Assembly (NCBI RefSeq): GCF_035594125.1
Contig: NC_087151.1
Coordinates: forward strand, 21,350,636 to 21,414,635
Length of the DNA: 64,000 nt
DNA from: Scylla paramamosain
Lineage: Eukaryota; Arthropoda; Malacostraca; Decapoda; Portunidae
Reading direction: 5' to 3'
The notes under the pieces were generated by a model. The model saw only the letters and a list, made by a program, of their open reading frames with translations, had not been told where the DNA came from and searched no databases. The position numbers and the translations under genes are program-made. Positions 9,344-24,329 of this stretch are shown piece by piece. The first letter of the stretch is position 1. Each line of letters begins with the position of its first letter.

Positions 9344-10157
9344 GGTGACCATCCGTCATAAGTACTACGTCGGCGAAATCGCCCACACCATGGGCGGTCA
9401 GTGAAAGTGAAGGTGACAGCCGCCGTCCCCGCCGTCACAGATGCTTCGTCTAAGGTAAAGGGATCGTGGTAACGGAACCACGTGGGTAGTCACGACGACC
9501 TTGGCCATCTGGAAGGGGCAGGACATTGGAATGTACTGAGATGTCAGAGGGAACACTTGATGGCAAGACTCGCCACCCAGGCCGTCCAGGACCCGCGTGT
9601 GCGACTAGCGCATGGCAGCTGCGTGGTGGCGTTGCCACCCACTTTCCTGACGCATTCAGACCTCCCCCACCCTCTTCCCTTCCGTCAATCTTGACCATTG
9701 AGTGGTGGAGACATTGGAATGTACTGAGATATCGGAGGGAACATGTGATGGCAAGACTCAAACCACCCTAGCTGTCCAGGATCCACGCGAGTGAAAGGGA
9801 GGCCTCCATGGCAATGTCGTCAGAGTCTCCCAGATCACGCGTGTGATGGCGACCCTAACGTGTAGCTGTCAGTGATCCCAGCCGCATGCCATGCCTGATG
9901 AGTTCAGTCCCCCCACCCCCTTCCCATTCAATTATTTCCCACCCACCATCATTGATTGATTTAGTCATTCCATAGCCGCTGAAGGATAAGGACACACGCC
10001 CCCACCTCTCCCATCAACGCCGCAATCGCATTCCCGCCCCCCCCCCCTAAACATGGGCCCTGGTGACGTCGTCGTGAATGATCCGCTCCTTCCCCCCGCG
10101 TTAATTTACAGCCAGGGTCGCCATTCTGAAATGGATTGCCACTGAGGCCTCCGGAAA
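9344..10157. other. GC-rich unassigned stretch
   Basis: This segment is clearly richer in G and C than anything else nearby and contains no satellite. It has C-runs (for example near 10035), no long convincing frame, and an internal direct repeat. It may be the rest of the Polinton-like element or captured host sequence; I could not tell which. Confidence 0.5.
9523..9789. repeat. Direct repeat pair, about 75 bp, offset 188 bp
   Basis: 9523-9597 and 9711-9789 share ACATTGGAATGTACTGAGAT, then GGAGGGAACA-like and GATGGCAAGACTC segments and end in a GTCCAGGA(C/T)CC(A/G)CG-type segment. Divergence of several bases shows the duplication is not recent. Confidence 0.8.
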
Positions 10158-10263
10158 ATTGTCATGGGAGTCACCCATCCTAATTTGGCATTGCCATGGG
10201 AGTCCCCATTCCATGGGGACTCCAATGGCATGCCAATTTAGGATGGGCAACTCCCATGGCAAT
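10158..10263. repeat. Long hairpin at the right edge of the Polinton-like insert
   Basis: Left arm 10158-10208 and right arm 10214-10263 are inverted repeats of about 50 bp with a few mismatches around the 5-bp loop TTCCA. Pairing extends weakly a few bases outward. The satellite resumes a few bases later. It may be a terminal structure, a miniature foldback element or a junction by-product. Confidence 0.85.
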
Positions 10264-10268
10264 TTCCC

Positions 10269-12190
<1,922 letters not shown>

Positions 12191-12192
12191 TC

Positions 12193-15152
12193 ATGGCAAC
12201 TCCTACACCAGCCTCGGAGTCCCCATCTGGGGAGGGGACCATAAATGTCCCCAGGTCGGACTGCCTTTCTGTCGACGACCCTAAGTGTTTTGACACCCCC
12301 CTCAACTTTTTCTTCATTAACTTCTGCAACATTCGCGATTTTAAGATCTAATTTTCAATCTGTAGAACACCACCTCTCCTCTTCTAAACCTTATCTTCTT
12401 TTCCTCACTGAAACTCAGGTGTCTGAAGCATCTGACAGTAGCCCCTTTTCTGTTCCCTCCTACTTTCTCTATCCTCATTTTCGATCCAAAGCTGGATGCT
12501 GCATTTATGTGCGCAATGACTTAACCTGTTCTCGTGCCCACGCTCTTGAATCTTCCGAGTTTTCCACCATCTGGCTACGACTACAGAATCATTCTCATAC
12601 TAAATTTATCTGTGCTGTATACTTCTCTCCTAACTCCTCTGACTATAAGAAATTCTTTGACTACTTAACTTCCAAAGTGGAGCACATTCTGACCTTCTTC
12701 CCTTTTGCAGAGATCTCCATTCTTAGAGACTTCAATGTTCACCACCAGCTTTGGCTTTCCTCTCCCTTCACTGCCCATCCTGGTGAACAATTTACAACTT
12801 TGCTATCCTCCATGACCTAGAGCAATTGGTGCAACACCCTACTCATATTCCTGACCGTCTTGGAGATACGCCCAACATTCTTGACCTTTTCCTTACCTCT
12901 AATCCTTCTGTTTATGCTGTCACCCTTTTTTCTCCGTTGGGCTCCTCCGATCACAATCTCATATCTTTATCTTGTCCTATCACTCCAATCCCTCCTCAGG
13001 ATCCCCCTAAGCGAAGGTGCCTTTGGCGTTTTGCCTCTGCTAGTTGGGGGGACCTGAGGAGGTATTTTGCTGATTTTCCTTGGAATGACTACTGCTTCCG
13101 TGTCAGAGACCCGTCTTTGTGTGTTGAGTGCATAAGAGAGGTGATAATGTCTGGCATGGAGTCGTACATTCCTCACTCTTTTTCTTGTCCTAAACCTTCT
13201 AAACCTTGGTTTAACACAGCTTGTTCTCGTGCTATACATGATAGAGAGGTGGCCCACAAGAGGTACTTAAGCCTTCCATCACCAGAATCTCATGCACTTT
13301 ATATTTTTGCCCGTAACCATGCCAAGTCTGTTCTCCAACTAGCCAAAAACTCCTTCATTAACAGAAAATGTCAAAACCTTTCAAGATCTAACTCCCCTCG
13401 TGATTTCTGGCATCTAGCCAAAAATATCTCCAATAAATTTGCTTCTTCTTCTTTCCCTCCTCTACTTCAACCAGATGGCACAACTGCTATCACATCTATT
13501 TCTAAAGCTGAACTTTTTGCTCAAACCTTTGCTAAAAACTATACCTTGGACGATTCTGGGCTTGTTCCTCCCTCTCCTCCACCCTCTGACTACTTCATGG
13601 CACATATTAAAATTCTTCGCAATGATGTTTTCCATGCCCTCGCTGGCCTAAACCCTCGGAAGCCTTATGGACCTGATGGAGTCCCTCCTATTGTTCTCCG
13701 AAACTGTGCCTCCGTGCTTGCACCTTGCCTAGTCAAACTCTTTCAGCTCTGTCTGTCAACATCTACCTTTCCTTCTTGCTGGAAGTTTGCCTACATTCAA
13801 CCTGTTCCTAAAAAGGGTGACCGCTCTAATCCCTCAAACTACCGTCCTATTGCTTTAATTTCCTGCTTATCTAAAATTTTTGAAACTATCCTCAACAGGA
13901 AGATTCTTAAACATCTATCACTTCACAACCTTCTATCTGATCGCCAGTATGGGTTCCGTCAAGGAACCCATACTGGTGATCTTCTGGCTTTCCTTACTGA
14001 GTCTTGGTCATCCTATTTTAGAGATTTTGGTGAAACTTTTCTGTTGCGTTGGACATATCAAAAGCCTTTGATAGAGTCTGGCACAAGGCTTTGACTTCCA
14101 AACTACCCTCTTACGGTTTCTATCCTTCTTTTTGTAACTTTATCTCAAGTTTCCTTTCTGACCGTTCTATTGCTGCTGTGGTAGACGGTCACTGTTCTTC
14201 TCCTAAATCTATTAACAGTGGTGTTCCTCAGGGTTCTGTCCTGTCACCCACTCTCTTCTTATTATTCATTAATGATCTTCTAAACCAAACTTCTTGTCCT
14301 ATCCACTCCTACGCTGCTGATATCACCCTGAACTTTTTCACGTCTTTTCATAGACGTCCAACCCTTCAGGAGGTAAACATATCACACAGGGAAGCCAAAG
14401 AACGCCTGACTTCTGATCTTTCTAAAATTTCTGATTGGGGCAGAGCAAACTTGGTATTGTTCAACGCCTCAAAAACTCAATTCCTCCATCTATCAACTCG
14501 ACATAACCTTCCAGACAACTATCCCCTCTTCTTCAATGACACTCAGCTGTACCCCTCTTCTACACTGAACATCCTCGGTCTGTTCTTTACTTATAATCTG
14601 AACTGGAAACTTCACATCTCATCTCTAGCTAAAACAGCTTCTTTGAAGTTAGGTGTTCTGAGACGTCTCCGCCTGTTTTTCTCACCCCCCCAGCTGCTAA
14701 CTCTGTACAAGGGCCTTATCCCTCCATGTATGGAGTATGCTTCACATGTCTGGGGGTGTTCCACACATACTGCTCTTCTAGACAGGGTGGAATCAAAAGC
14801 TTTTCGTCTCATCAATTCCTCTCCTCTAACTGACTGTCTTCAGCCTCTCTCTCACCGCCGCAATGTTGCATATCTAGCTGTCTTCTACCGTTATTTTCAT
14901 GCTAACTGCTCTTTTGATCTTGCTAACTGCATGGCTCCCCTTCTTCCACGGCGTCGCTGCGCAAGACTTTCTTCTTTCTCTCACCCCTATTCTGTCCACC
15001 TCTCTAACGCAAGAGTTAACCAGTATTCTCAATCATTCATCCCTATCTCTAGTAAACTCTGGAACTCCCTGCCTGCTTTTGTATTTCCACCTTCCTATGA
15101 CTTGAATTCCTTCAAGAGGGAGGTTTCAAGACACTTATCCACCAATTTTTGA
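12193..15152 (+). pseudogene. LINE endonuclease-reverse transcriptase polyprotein, copy 2 (three frameshifts, YADD lost)
   Basis: Reading starts at ATG 12193 (MATPTPASE). The frame changes near 12340 (one extra base), near 12785 (one base missing, restoring the first frame) and near 14040 (one base missing in the G/CTGTTGC region). Endonuclease landmarks are FLTETQVSE, RDFNVHHQLW (GDFN with Gly to Arg) and GSSDHNLIS. Reverse transcriptase landmarks are [63 protein letters not shown] and YAAD at 14310-14321. The last replaces the catalytic YADD by a GAT-to-GCT change. The C-terminal part ends in a KLWNSLP region and a stop at 15152. With a catalytic residue lost as well as the frameshifts, this copy cannot encode an active enzyme. 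Confidence 0.92.
13944..13976. repeat. Perfect 14-bp-arm palindrome inside the LINE RT (copy 2)
   Basis: Arms 13944-13957 and 13963-13976 are exact inverted repeats around GTCAA. They correspond to 422-454 in copy 1 and 32099-32131 in copy 3. Confidence 0.92.
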
Positions 15153-15227
15153 CCACTACTTTGACCCCTTTATGGGACTGGCATTTCAGTGAGCATTTTT
15201 TTTTTATTAGATTTTTGTTGCCCTTGG

Positions 15228-15375
<148 letters not shown>

Positions 15376-15422
15376 TCCCTGGCCAGTATCCTTCCTAGTA
15401 TATAATATAAATAAATAAATAA

Positions 15423-15536
<114 letters not shown>

Positions 15537-18500
15537 CCGTATAGTATGCTTTCCATGCTTTTTTTTTCAGCGTTTTGACGCCTAACACGCTTATAAATAC
15601 TAAACAGACACTTTTCTGTAAATCTCGTTTCCTTTCCTCCATATAGGGTGCTTTGCCTGCATTTTGCCGTTTTGGTACCTAAGAAACTGAAATATATAAT
15701 ATAATATATAATATATATTATATAATATAGTAGATAATATAATATATAATATATAATGATGTTATATTTATCCATATAGAGTGCTATTCATGCGTTTTAG
15801 CGTTTTAATACCTAAGAATCTCAAAAATACTCAAAATACTAGTTTTTGGTAATTTTCTTTCTTCATAACGTGTGTTTTCCATTTATCTTAGCGTTTTAAT
15901 ACTTAAGTAGCTCAAAGGCATAGAAAAGACACGTTTTTTTGTAAAGTTCTTTTATTCTTATATAGGGTACTTTCCATGCGTTTTAGCGTTTTGGTACCTA
16001 ACACGCTCATAAATACCCAAGACACTTATCTGGAAATGTCGTTTCTTTTCCTTATATAGGGTAATCTGCAGGGATTTTTTGCGTTTTCGTAGCTAGCAAT
16101 GTGAAATAATCTGAAAATACACATTTTTTGTAATGTTATTATTTTTTTTTTTTTCTGTTTCTCCATATAGAGTGCTATTCATGCGTTTTAGGAATTTGGT
16201 ACCTATGAACCTCAAAAAAAACTCATATTACACTTCTATTTACGTCTTTTTATTTCTGTATGGTGTATTTTCATGCATGCATTTTGGGATTTTTTCTACG
16301 TACCATGTAAAAAAAATAACTCTAAGTTTTTGTTTTTGGTAATATTACTTGTCTTCTTCATAAAAAAAAAAGGTGTTTTTGTTCATTTTCTCTCTGAAGT
16401 TTTTCTTTTTTTTTTAGCATCCGTTTACCGTTTTCGAACGTAGGAAGCTGAAAAAAAATACAAAAATACAAAAAACGAGTCTTTTACACGTTTTTTTTTT
16501 CTTTTTCGCATATAGAGTGCTTTTCATGTTTTTTTTTTTCTTTAGCGTTTTGGTGCCTGACACATCATAAACACTTAAAAGCTATGTTTCTGGAAATGTC
16601 GTTTGCATTTTAGGCGTTTTGATACCATTCAATACATTCAAGATACAAAATCTTGTATCTTAAAATACATTCAAGATACAAAGTTTTTGTATTTTTGTTA
16701 TGTATCTCAATATAGAGTGCTCTTATTGGGTTTTAGCTGTTTCGGTAACTATGAAGCTCAAAAACACTCATGATACACGTTTCTCAATTTAATTTACTTT
16801 TCCCATGTAGGATATTTTCCATACATTTTGCTGTCTTTTTTTCATAGCAGGCTCAAAAACCCTCAAAATATTTGTTTTGATAATTTGATTCTGTTTCTCA
16901 ATGTAGGGTGTTTTTTATGTTTTTTTTTTTTTTTTGGTACGGTAATTTTGTGTTCATTTCCCATATAAGGTGCTTTCCATGCACTGAAAACATATATTTT
17001 TTTGGAATGTCGTTTCGTTTCTCCATAAAGGAGGCTTTTTATGCAATTTGCCGTTTTGATACCTAACAATGTGAGGAAAACTCAAAGTACAAGTTTTTCC
17101 TTTTTTTTTTTTTTTCTCCATATAGAGTGGTATTGACCTGTTTTCGCGTTCAGTACCAAAAAAGATAAATAAAAAAAAAACACTTATAATTCACGTTTTT
17201 CTTAATGTGTTTTCGTTTCACCATATAGAGTTCTTTAATTGCATTTTGTCGTTTTCTACGTAACAATTAAAAACAAAAAACTAAAAGAGTTATCTTTAAT
17301 AATGTTATTCTATATCACCATAAAGTTTGTTCTGGATACTTTTTAACGTTTTGGTACGTAAGAAATTGAAAAACACTCAAAACATACGGTTTTCGTAATA
17401 TTTTTTTATTTATTTTTTTTTTCATATAAGGTGAATTCCATTCTTTTTAGCGTTTTAGTAGCTAACACGCTCAAAAACACTCAAAACAGATTTCTGGTAA
17501 AGTCGTTTTGTTTCCACATATAGGATGCTTTGTGTGAATTTTGGCATTTTTGTACCTAATAATGTGAAAACACTTAAAATACACGTTTATGGTAATGTTT
17601 TTATTTATTTTTTTTCCCATACCACGTGCTATTTATGCGTATAAACGTTTTGGTATCTAAGAAACTCAAAGATACTTAAAATACACACCTCTGGCAATGT
17701 CCTTTCTTTTGCATATATATATGGTAATTTTTTTTAATGCATTTTGGCGTTTTTGTATGTAACAAGCTCAAAAACACTTAAAAGACTTGTTTTTGATAAT
17801 GTTAATCTGTTTTTCTACAAAGGGTGTTTTGCATGCGTTTTAGCGTTTTGGTAAGCAAGAAATTGAAAAACACTCAAAACACTCAAATGTAATGTTGTTT
17901 TGTTTTCCCATATAAGGAACTTTCCTTGCTTCTTATCGTTTTCGTGCCTTACACGCTCATAAACACTGAAAAGATTTTTTTTTTTTTTATCGTTTCCTTA
18001 ACCCATATAAAGTGGTTCGCATGGATTTTGCGTTTTGGAATTTAATAATGTGAAAAACAGTCAAAATACAGGTTTTCGGTAATGTTCTGTCTTTCCACAT
18101 AGAGTGCTATTCATGCGTTTTTAAGTTTTTGTACCTAATATATGGTGCTTCCTATGTATTTTAGCCTTTTAGGGAGTAAAAAAAAAAAAAAAATTTATTA
18201 ATTAATTAAATTAAAAGACACTTTTTTGGTAAAGTAGTTTTGCTTCGCCATATGCTTTTTGGCGTTTTGGTACCTAACATTGTGAAAATACTCGAAATAC
18301 AAAATTTTTGGTAATGTTCTTCACTACATATAGAACGCTATTCATACCCTTTAAAGTTTTGGTACCTAAGAAGCTCAAATACACGTAAAATGCTCATTTC
18401 TCGTAATGTCTTTTCGTTTCTCCATATTGGGTACCTTCCATGTATTTTTTTCGTTTTTTGTACGAAAGAAGCTGAAAACACTCATAATACTTGTTTTTGG

Positions 18501-18902
18501 TAAAGTTATTCTCTTTCTCCTTAAAGTATGTTTTTTTGCAAGAATGTTAGTGTTTTAGTACGGAAATAGGTCAAAAAACGTGTTTTGTAAATTTCTTTGT
18601 TTCCCCATATAGAGAGATTTCCATGCGTTTTGGTGCCTAACACGTTTATAAACACTCAAAAGACACATTTCTGGAACTGTCGTTTCTCTTCGCCATATAA
18701 GGTACTTTGCATGCAATTTGGCGTTTTGGTATCAAAAGATGTGAAATACGCTGAAAATAAACGTTTTTAATAATATTATTTTAGTGTTTTGGTACCTAAG
18801 AAACTTAAAAACACTCATAATACACGTCTCTGGTAATGTCCTTTCATTTTCCCATATTGCCTGCATTTTGCGTTTTTCTACGTTACATGCCAAAAAAAAA
18901 TA

Positions 18903-18933
<31 letters not shown>

Positions 18934-21900
18934 TAAACAAATAAATAAACATTAAAAACACTTGTTTTCGTAATGTTTTTATTTTGTTTTTCGCCACAGA
19001 GTGGATGCACGCGTTTCAGCGTTTGGTTTATTCTAAGTTGAATAACGCTGAAATGAAAAGTAATGTTTCGTTTCCTCATATAGTGAGCTTTACATGGACT
19101 AATAATAATAATAATAATGTGAAAAAAATACACGTTTTTGGCAATGTTGTTCTGTTTCTCGATATAGATATGCTAGCCATGCGTTTTAGCATTTAGTATC
19201 TAGAGGCTCAAGACTGCCATAATACACTATTCTCGTAATGTCTTTTAGTTTCCATATATATTACTGTTTTGTTTTCCTTTATAGGGGGTTTTCCATGCGT
19301 TTTGCCTAACACGCTCATAACCAGTCAAAAAGACTCGTTTCTGGATATGTCGTTTTTTTTCCATATTTTTTTTTGTTATGTGGTTCTTTTTCTCCATATA
19401 GAGACATGTTAATGCGTTTTAGCGTCTGGGAACCTATAAAGTTGATAAACATTTATAGTAAAAGTGTCTCGTAATGACCTTTCCTTTCCTCATAGGATAC
19501 TTTACATGAATATAGTTTTTTTTTCTTAACAAGTACTAAAACACTGATAATACTTATTTTTGGTAATGTTATTTTTTATTCATAAAGGTTTTTTTTTTCA
19601 TGCGTTTTAGAGTTTTGGTACCAAAGCAGCTGAAAAACACTCAAAAGACACGTTTTTGGTAATGCTGTTTTCTATTCCCATAGAAGGTGCTTTTAATACT
19701 TTTTAGCGCTTTGGTGCCTAGCAAGCTCATAAACGCTCGAGATACGTTTCTGGAAATTTCATTCTCTTTTCCCATGGAAGGTGCATTGCATGCAAATACA
19801 CATTTTTGGCAATATTATTTTGTTTCTCTATATAGAGTGCTATTCATGTGTTTTAACGTTTTGAAACCTAAAAAAAACACGAAAACACTCATAATACACG
19901 ATTCATGTAATGTCTTTTCTTTTCCGCATTAAGTGTACTTTGCATGCTTTTTGACATTTTTCTACGTAAGAAGCTGAAAAATTATTATCTTGATTTTGGT
20001 AATATTATTTTGTTTCTCCATAACATATATTTTTGCATGCACTTTAGCATTTTGGAACATAAGAATTTCTAAAATACTCGATAGACACGTTTTGCGTAAT
20101 GCCGTTTTATATTCCCATGAAGGGTGATTTCCATGCTTTTTACCGCTTTGGTGCCTAACAATATCGAGTATTTTGTATAATTTATAGTGTGTTGATGCCT
20201 ATTACACTCATAAACACTCAAAAGACACATTTATTCTTTGGAAATCTTGTCTCCTTACCCCACATATGATGCTTTCACTGCATTTTGGCGTTTTGATAAT
20301 GTTATTATATTTCTCCATATAGAGTGCTATTGATGAGTTTTAGGGTTTTGGTAGTTAAGAAGCTGAAATAAACTCATAATACACGTTTTTCGTTTTTTTT
20401 TTTTTTATTGATCATATAGGGTAGTTTGTAGTATTTGGGCGTATCTGTTCATAACAAGCTCAAAAGGCCTCAAAATACTTGTTTTTGCTAGTTATTCTCT
20501 TTCCCACATAGTTTACATGTGCTTTAGCGTTTTGTTAAGAAAGTAGCTCAAAACACCTGAAAAAAAGTTTTTGGTAATGTTTTTTTTTCCAGTATAGAGT
20601 GCTTTCCATGCTTTTTAGTGTTTTTGTGTCTAACAAGCTCATAAATACTCAAAAGAAACGTTTCTGTAAATTTCGTTTTGTTTCCCCATATTTTGGGCTC
20701 TACATGCATTTTGCCAATTTGGTACCTAACAATGTGAAAGACTCTCAAAATATTAATTTTTGGTAATGTTCATTCGTTTTCCAATATAGGTTGATTTCCA
20801 TGCTTTTAAGCGTTTTGATAGCTAGAATGCTCATAAATTCCCAAAAAAATCAAGTTTCTGGAAATTTTGTTTCGTTTGCTCATATAGGGGATTTTACATG
20901 CGTTTTTAGCTTTTTGTTATCTAAGAATGTGAAAAAAACACTCAAAATACACGTTTTTGGTAATGTTCTTCTGTTCCTTAATATAGAGGGATATTTAGGC
21001 GTTTTCGCGTTTTTTTATATAAGAAGTTTAAAAGCACTCATAGAACACGTTTCTCGTAATGTTCTTTCGTTACCCCATACAGGTTATTTTGCATGCATTT
21101 TGTCGTTTTCCTACGTTACAAACTCAGAACACTAAAAATACTTTTTTTTTTTATAAGGGTATTTTGCATGCGTTTTATCGTTTTGGTACTGAAGAAGCTA
21201 AAAAAAAAAAAAACACACACACAAAAGACAAGTTTCTCGTAATGTAGTTTTGTATTCCATATAGGGTGATTTCCATGCTCTTTAGCGTTTTTGTGCCTAG
21301 CACTCATACAAACACTGAAAAGACACGTTTCTGGGAATCTCGTTTCCTTTTCAAATATATCGTTTCGATACATAAATCGCTTATAAACACTCAAAAGAAA
21401 GGTTTCTGGAAATTTCCTTTGGTTTCCCATTATGAAGGGCTTTTGCATGCATTTTGACATTTTGGTACCTAAGAATGGGAAATATACTGAAAAACACATT
21501 TTTGCTAATGTTCGTTTCTTCATACTGTATGGTATTTATGCGTTTTAACGTTTTTTGTGCCTAAGAAGCTTAAAAGCACTCATAATGTTTCTTGTAATGC
21601 TCTTTCGTTACCCCATATAGAGTATTTTCAATGCTTTTTGGCGTTTTGTGCATGAAAAGCTAAAAAAACAATGAAAATACTTGATTTTGGTAATGTTATT
21701 CTATATCTCCTTAAAGTGCGTTTTGTTTGCGTTTTAGAGTTTTGGTAGGTAAGGATATCAAAAACACTGAAAAGAGATGTTTTGTTTTCTTTTCCCATAT
21801 AGAGTGTTTTCTTTTTCTCTTTTTGCATTTTCGTGCCTAACACGCTCATAAACGTTATGAGACACTTTTTTTTGTGGGTGGGGAAACCTCGTTTCCTTAT

Positions 21901-24309
21901 CCCAGATAGAGTGCTTTGCATGCATTTTGTCGTTTTGGTACCTAACAATGTGAAATATACTCAATATATACGTTTTTGTTAATGTTGTTCTGTTTCTTCA
22001 TATAGAGTGATATTTATGCGTTTTAGCATTTTGACACTAATGAAGCTCAAAAACGCTCATAATACAAGATTCTCGTAATGTCTTTTTATTTCCCCATACA
22101 GGGCACTTTCCAAGCATTTTGAGGTTTTTGTACGTAACAAGTATGGAAACACTCAATATACTTTTTTTTTGTAATGTTATTGTTTCTCTATTTGTGTGTT
22201 TTGCTTATGTGTTAGCGTTTTGATACGTAAATAGCTCCAAAAAACACTCAAATGACACATTTTTGGTAATATTGTGTTTTTTTTTCCAATATAGAATATT
22301 TTTCATGTGTTTTAGATTTTTTGTGCCTAACAACCTTACAAACAATCAAAAGGCACGCTACTGTAAATGCCGTTTTCTTTCATCTTATAGAGTGGTTTGC
22401 ATGTATATTGGGTTATGGCAACTATGAATGTGAAATGCACTCAAAATGCACGTTTTCTGTTTTTTTTTTTTTTTTCGTAAGGAATTCTATTCATGTATTT
22501 TAGTGCTTTCGTACCTAATAATAAATATTTCTCGTAATATTTTTTTTTTTTCCGACATGTAAAGTTGTTCACATCATTTTACCTTTTTTTACATAACATG
22601 CTCAAAAACTCTCAAAATGCTTGTTTTATTGGTAGCTATTCTGCTTTCTATACAGGGTTGCATGCCTTTTACCATTTTGTTACGTAAGTAGCTCAAAACA
22701 CTGAAAAGAGACGTTTTGAGTAATGTTTTTTTTTTCTTTTCCTCCATTTCCCATATAAGGTACTTTCCATGCTTTTTATCGTTTTCATGCCTAGCACGCT
22801 CACAAACATTCAAAAGACACATTTTTTGAAATCTCCTTTCGTTTCCTCATATAGAGAGCTTTGCATGCAGTTTCGTGTTATGGGAGCTAACAATGTGAAA
22901 TACACCCAAAATACACATTTTTGGTAATATTGTTCTGTTTCTTCATGAAGAGTTTTAGCAACTTTGTACCTACGAAACTCCAAAGCACTCATACGACAAG
23001 TTTCTTATAATGGCGTTTTGTTTAGCAATATAGGGTATTTTGAATACTTTTTGGCGATTTTGTACATGATTTATTACCTAAGAAACAAAAAAAAAAGAAA
23101 AAAAAAACATTCATAATACACATTTCTCTTAATATGGTATCGCTTCCCTATATAGGGAACTTTGCATGCATTTTGGCTAATTTTTTTAAGTAACAAGCTC
23201 AAAAATACTCAAAATAATTGTTCGTGGTAATGTTATTCTGCTTCTCCATATAGAATGTTTTGCCTGCGTTTTAGCGTTTTGGTACGTAGGTAACCCAAAA
23301 ACATATACGGTGCTTTCCATGTTTTTTTTTAGTGTTTTGATGCCTATCACTCTTATAAACACTAAAAAGACAAGTCTCTGGAAATTTCGTTTCCTTTCCC
23401 ATATAGTGTGCTTTGCTTTGAATTTGGCGTTTTGGTACCTAACAATGTGAAATACACTCTAAATACATCCTCTTGGTAATATTGTTCTGTTTCTCCATAT
23501 AGAGTGCTATTTATGCGTTTTAGCGTTTTAGAATTTAAGGAGCTCAAGACCACTGATAATACACATTTTTCGAAATTTTTTTTTTTTTTTCGTCTCCACA
23601 TACAGGGTACTTTTTATGTATTTTTTGCGTTTATGTACGCAATGAGCATAAAAAAATATTCAAAATACTTGTTTTTTGGTAATGTTTTTCTGTTTCTCTA
23701 TTATAGATGTTTTTGCATGTGATTTTGCGTTTTGGTGCGTAAGTAACTCAAAAACACTGAAAGGGGTATTGTAGAATCGTGTTAAATTGCTTATGTTTAT
23801 GTCCCCCTTTTAGCGTTTTAGAACCTAGCACGCTCATAAAAACTAAAAAAACACGTTTATGGAAATCTCGCTTCCTTTCCCCCATAAAGGGTGCTTTGCG
23901 TTCAGTTTGGCGTTTTGGTACCTACCAAAGTGAAATACACTCAAAATACACATTCTTGTTAAAGTTGTACTGTTTCTTCATATTGAGTGGTATTTATGCG
24001 TGTTAGCGTTTTGGTATCCAAGAAGCTCAAAACCATTGCTAATACACGTTTCTGGTAACTTTTTTTTTTTTTTTCTCGTTTCTCCATAGAGGGTACTTTG
24101 CATGCATTTTGGCGTTTGTCTACGTAACAAGCTCAAGAAAAAAAAATCAAAACTCTTGTTTTTGATAATGTTATTTTGTTTTTACAAAAAAAAAAAAAAG
24201 GTGTTTTGCATGTGTTATAGCGTTTTGTTATGTAAGTAGGTCAAAAACACTCGAAAGAAACTAACAATGTGAAATACACGTAAAATACATGTTTTGGTAA
24301 TATTTTTCT

Positions 24310-24329
24310 GTTTCTCCAAATGGAGAAAC
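24310..24329. repeat. Short perfect palindrome in a satellite monomer
   Basis: GTTTCTCC, AAAT and GGAGAAAC form an exact 8-bp-arm hairpin. The normal monomer continues from GTTTCTCC into CATATAGAG, so the second arm is a local replacement. Confidence 0.8.

Larger units (their letters stand above)
6805..10268 (+). mobile_element. Maverick/Polinton (adintovirus-like) fragment in the satellite array
   Basis: A 3.4 kb segment without satellite sequence interrupts the array. Its left edge is abrupt after CTAATGTGCT (6795-6804). At the partner locus the array simply continues after the same ten bases (38187-38196). The segment encodes, in one direction, a truncated F54H12.2-like protein, an adenovirus-type cysteine protease and small downstream frames, followed by poly(A) signals. 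Protease plus capsid-type genes are a known Maverick/Polinton combination. Polymerase, integrase and packaging ATPase are not present, so this is a partial copy. Every larger frame is broken. The right edge is placed at the hairpin near 10268, and whether the GC-rich 9344-10157 belongs to the element is uncertain. Confidence 0.75.

Noticed and set aside
9450..9771. Overlapping frames on both strands in the GC-rich stretch
   Set aside because: GC-rich sequence lacks stops by chance; no domain or codon signal favours any of them.
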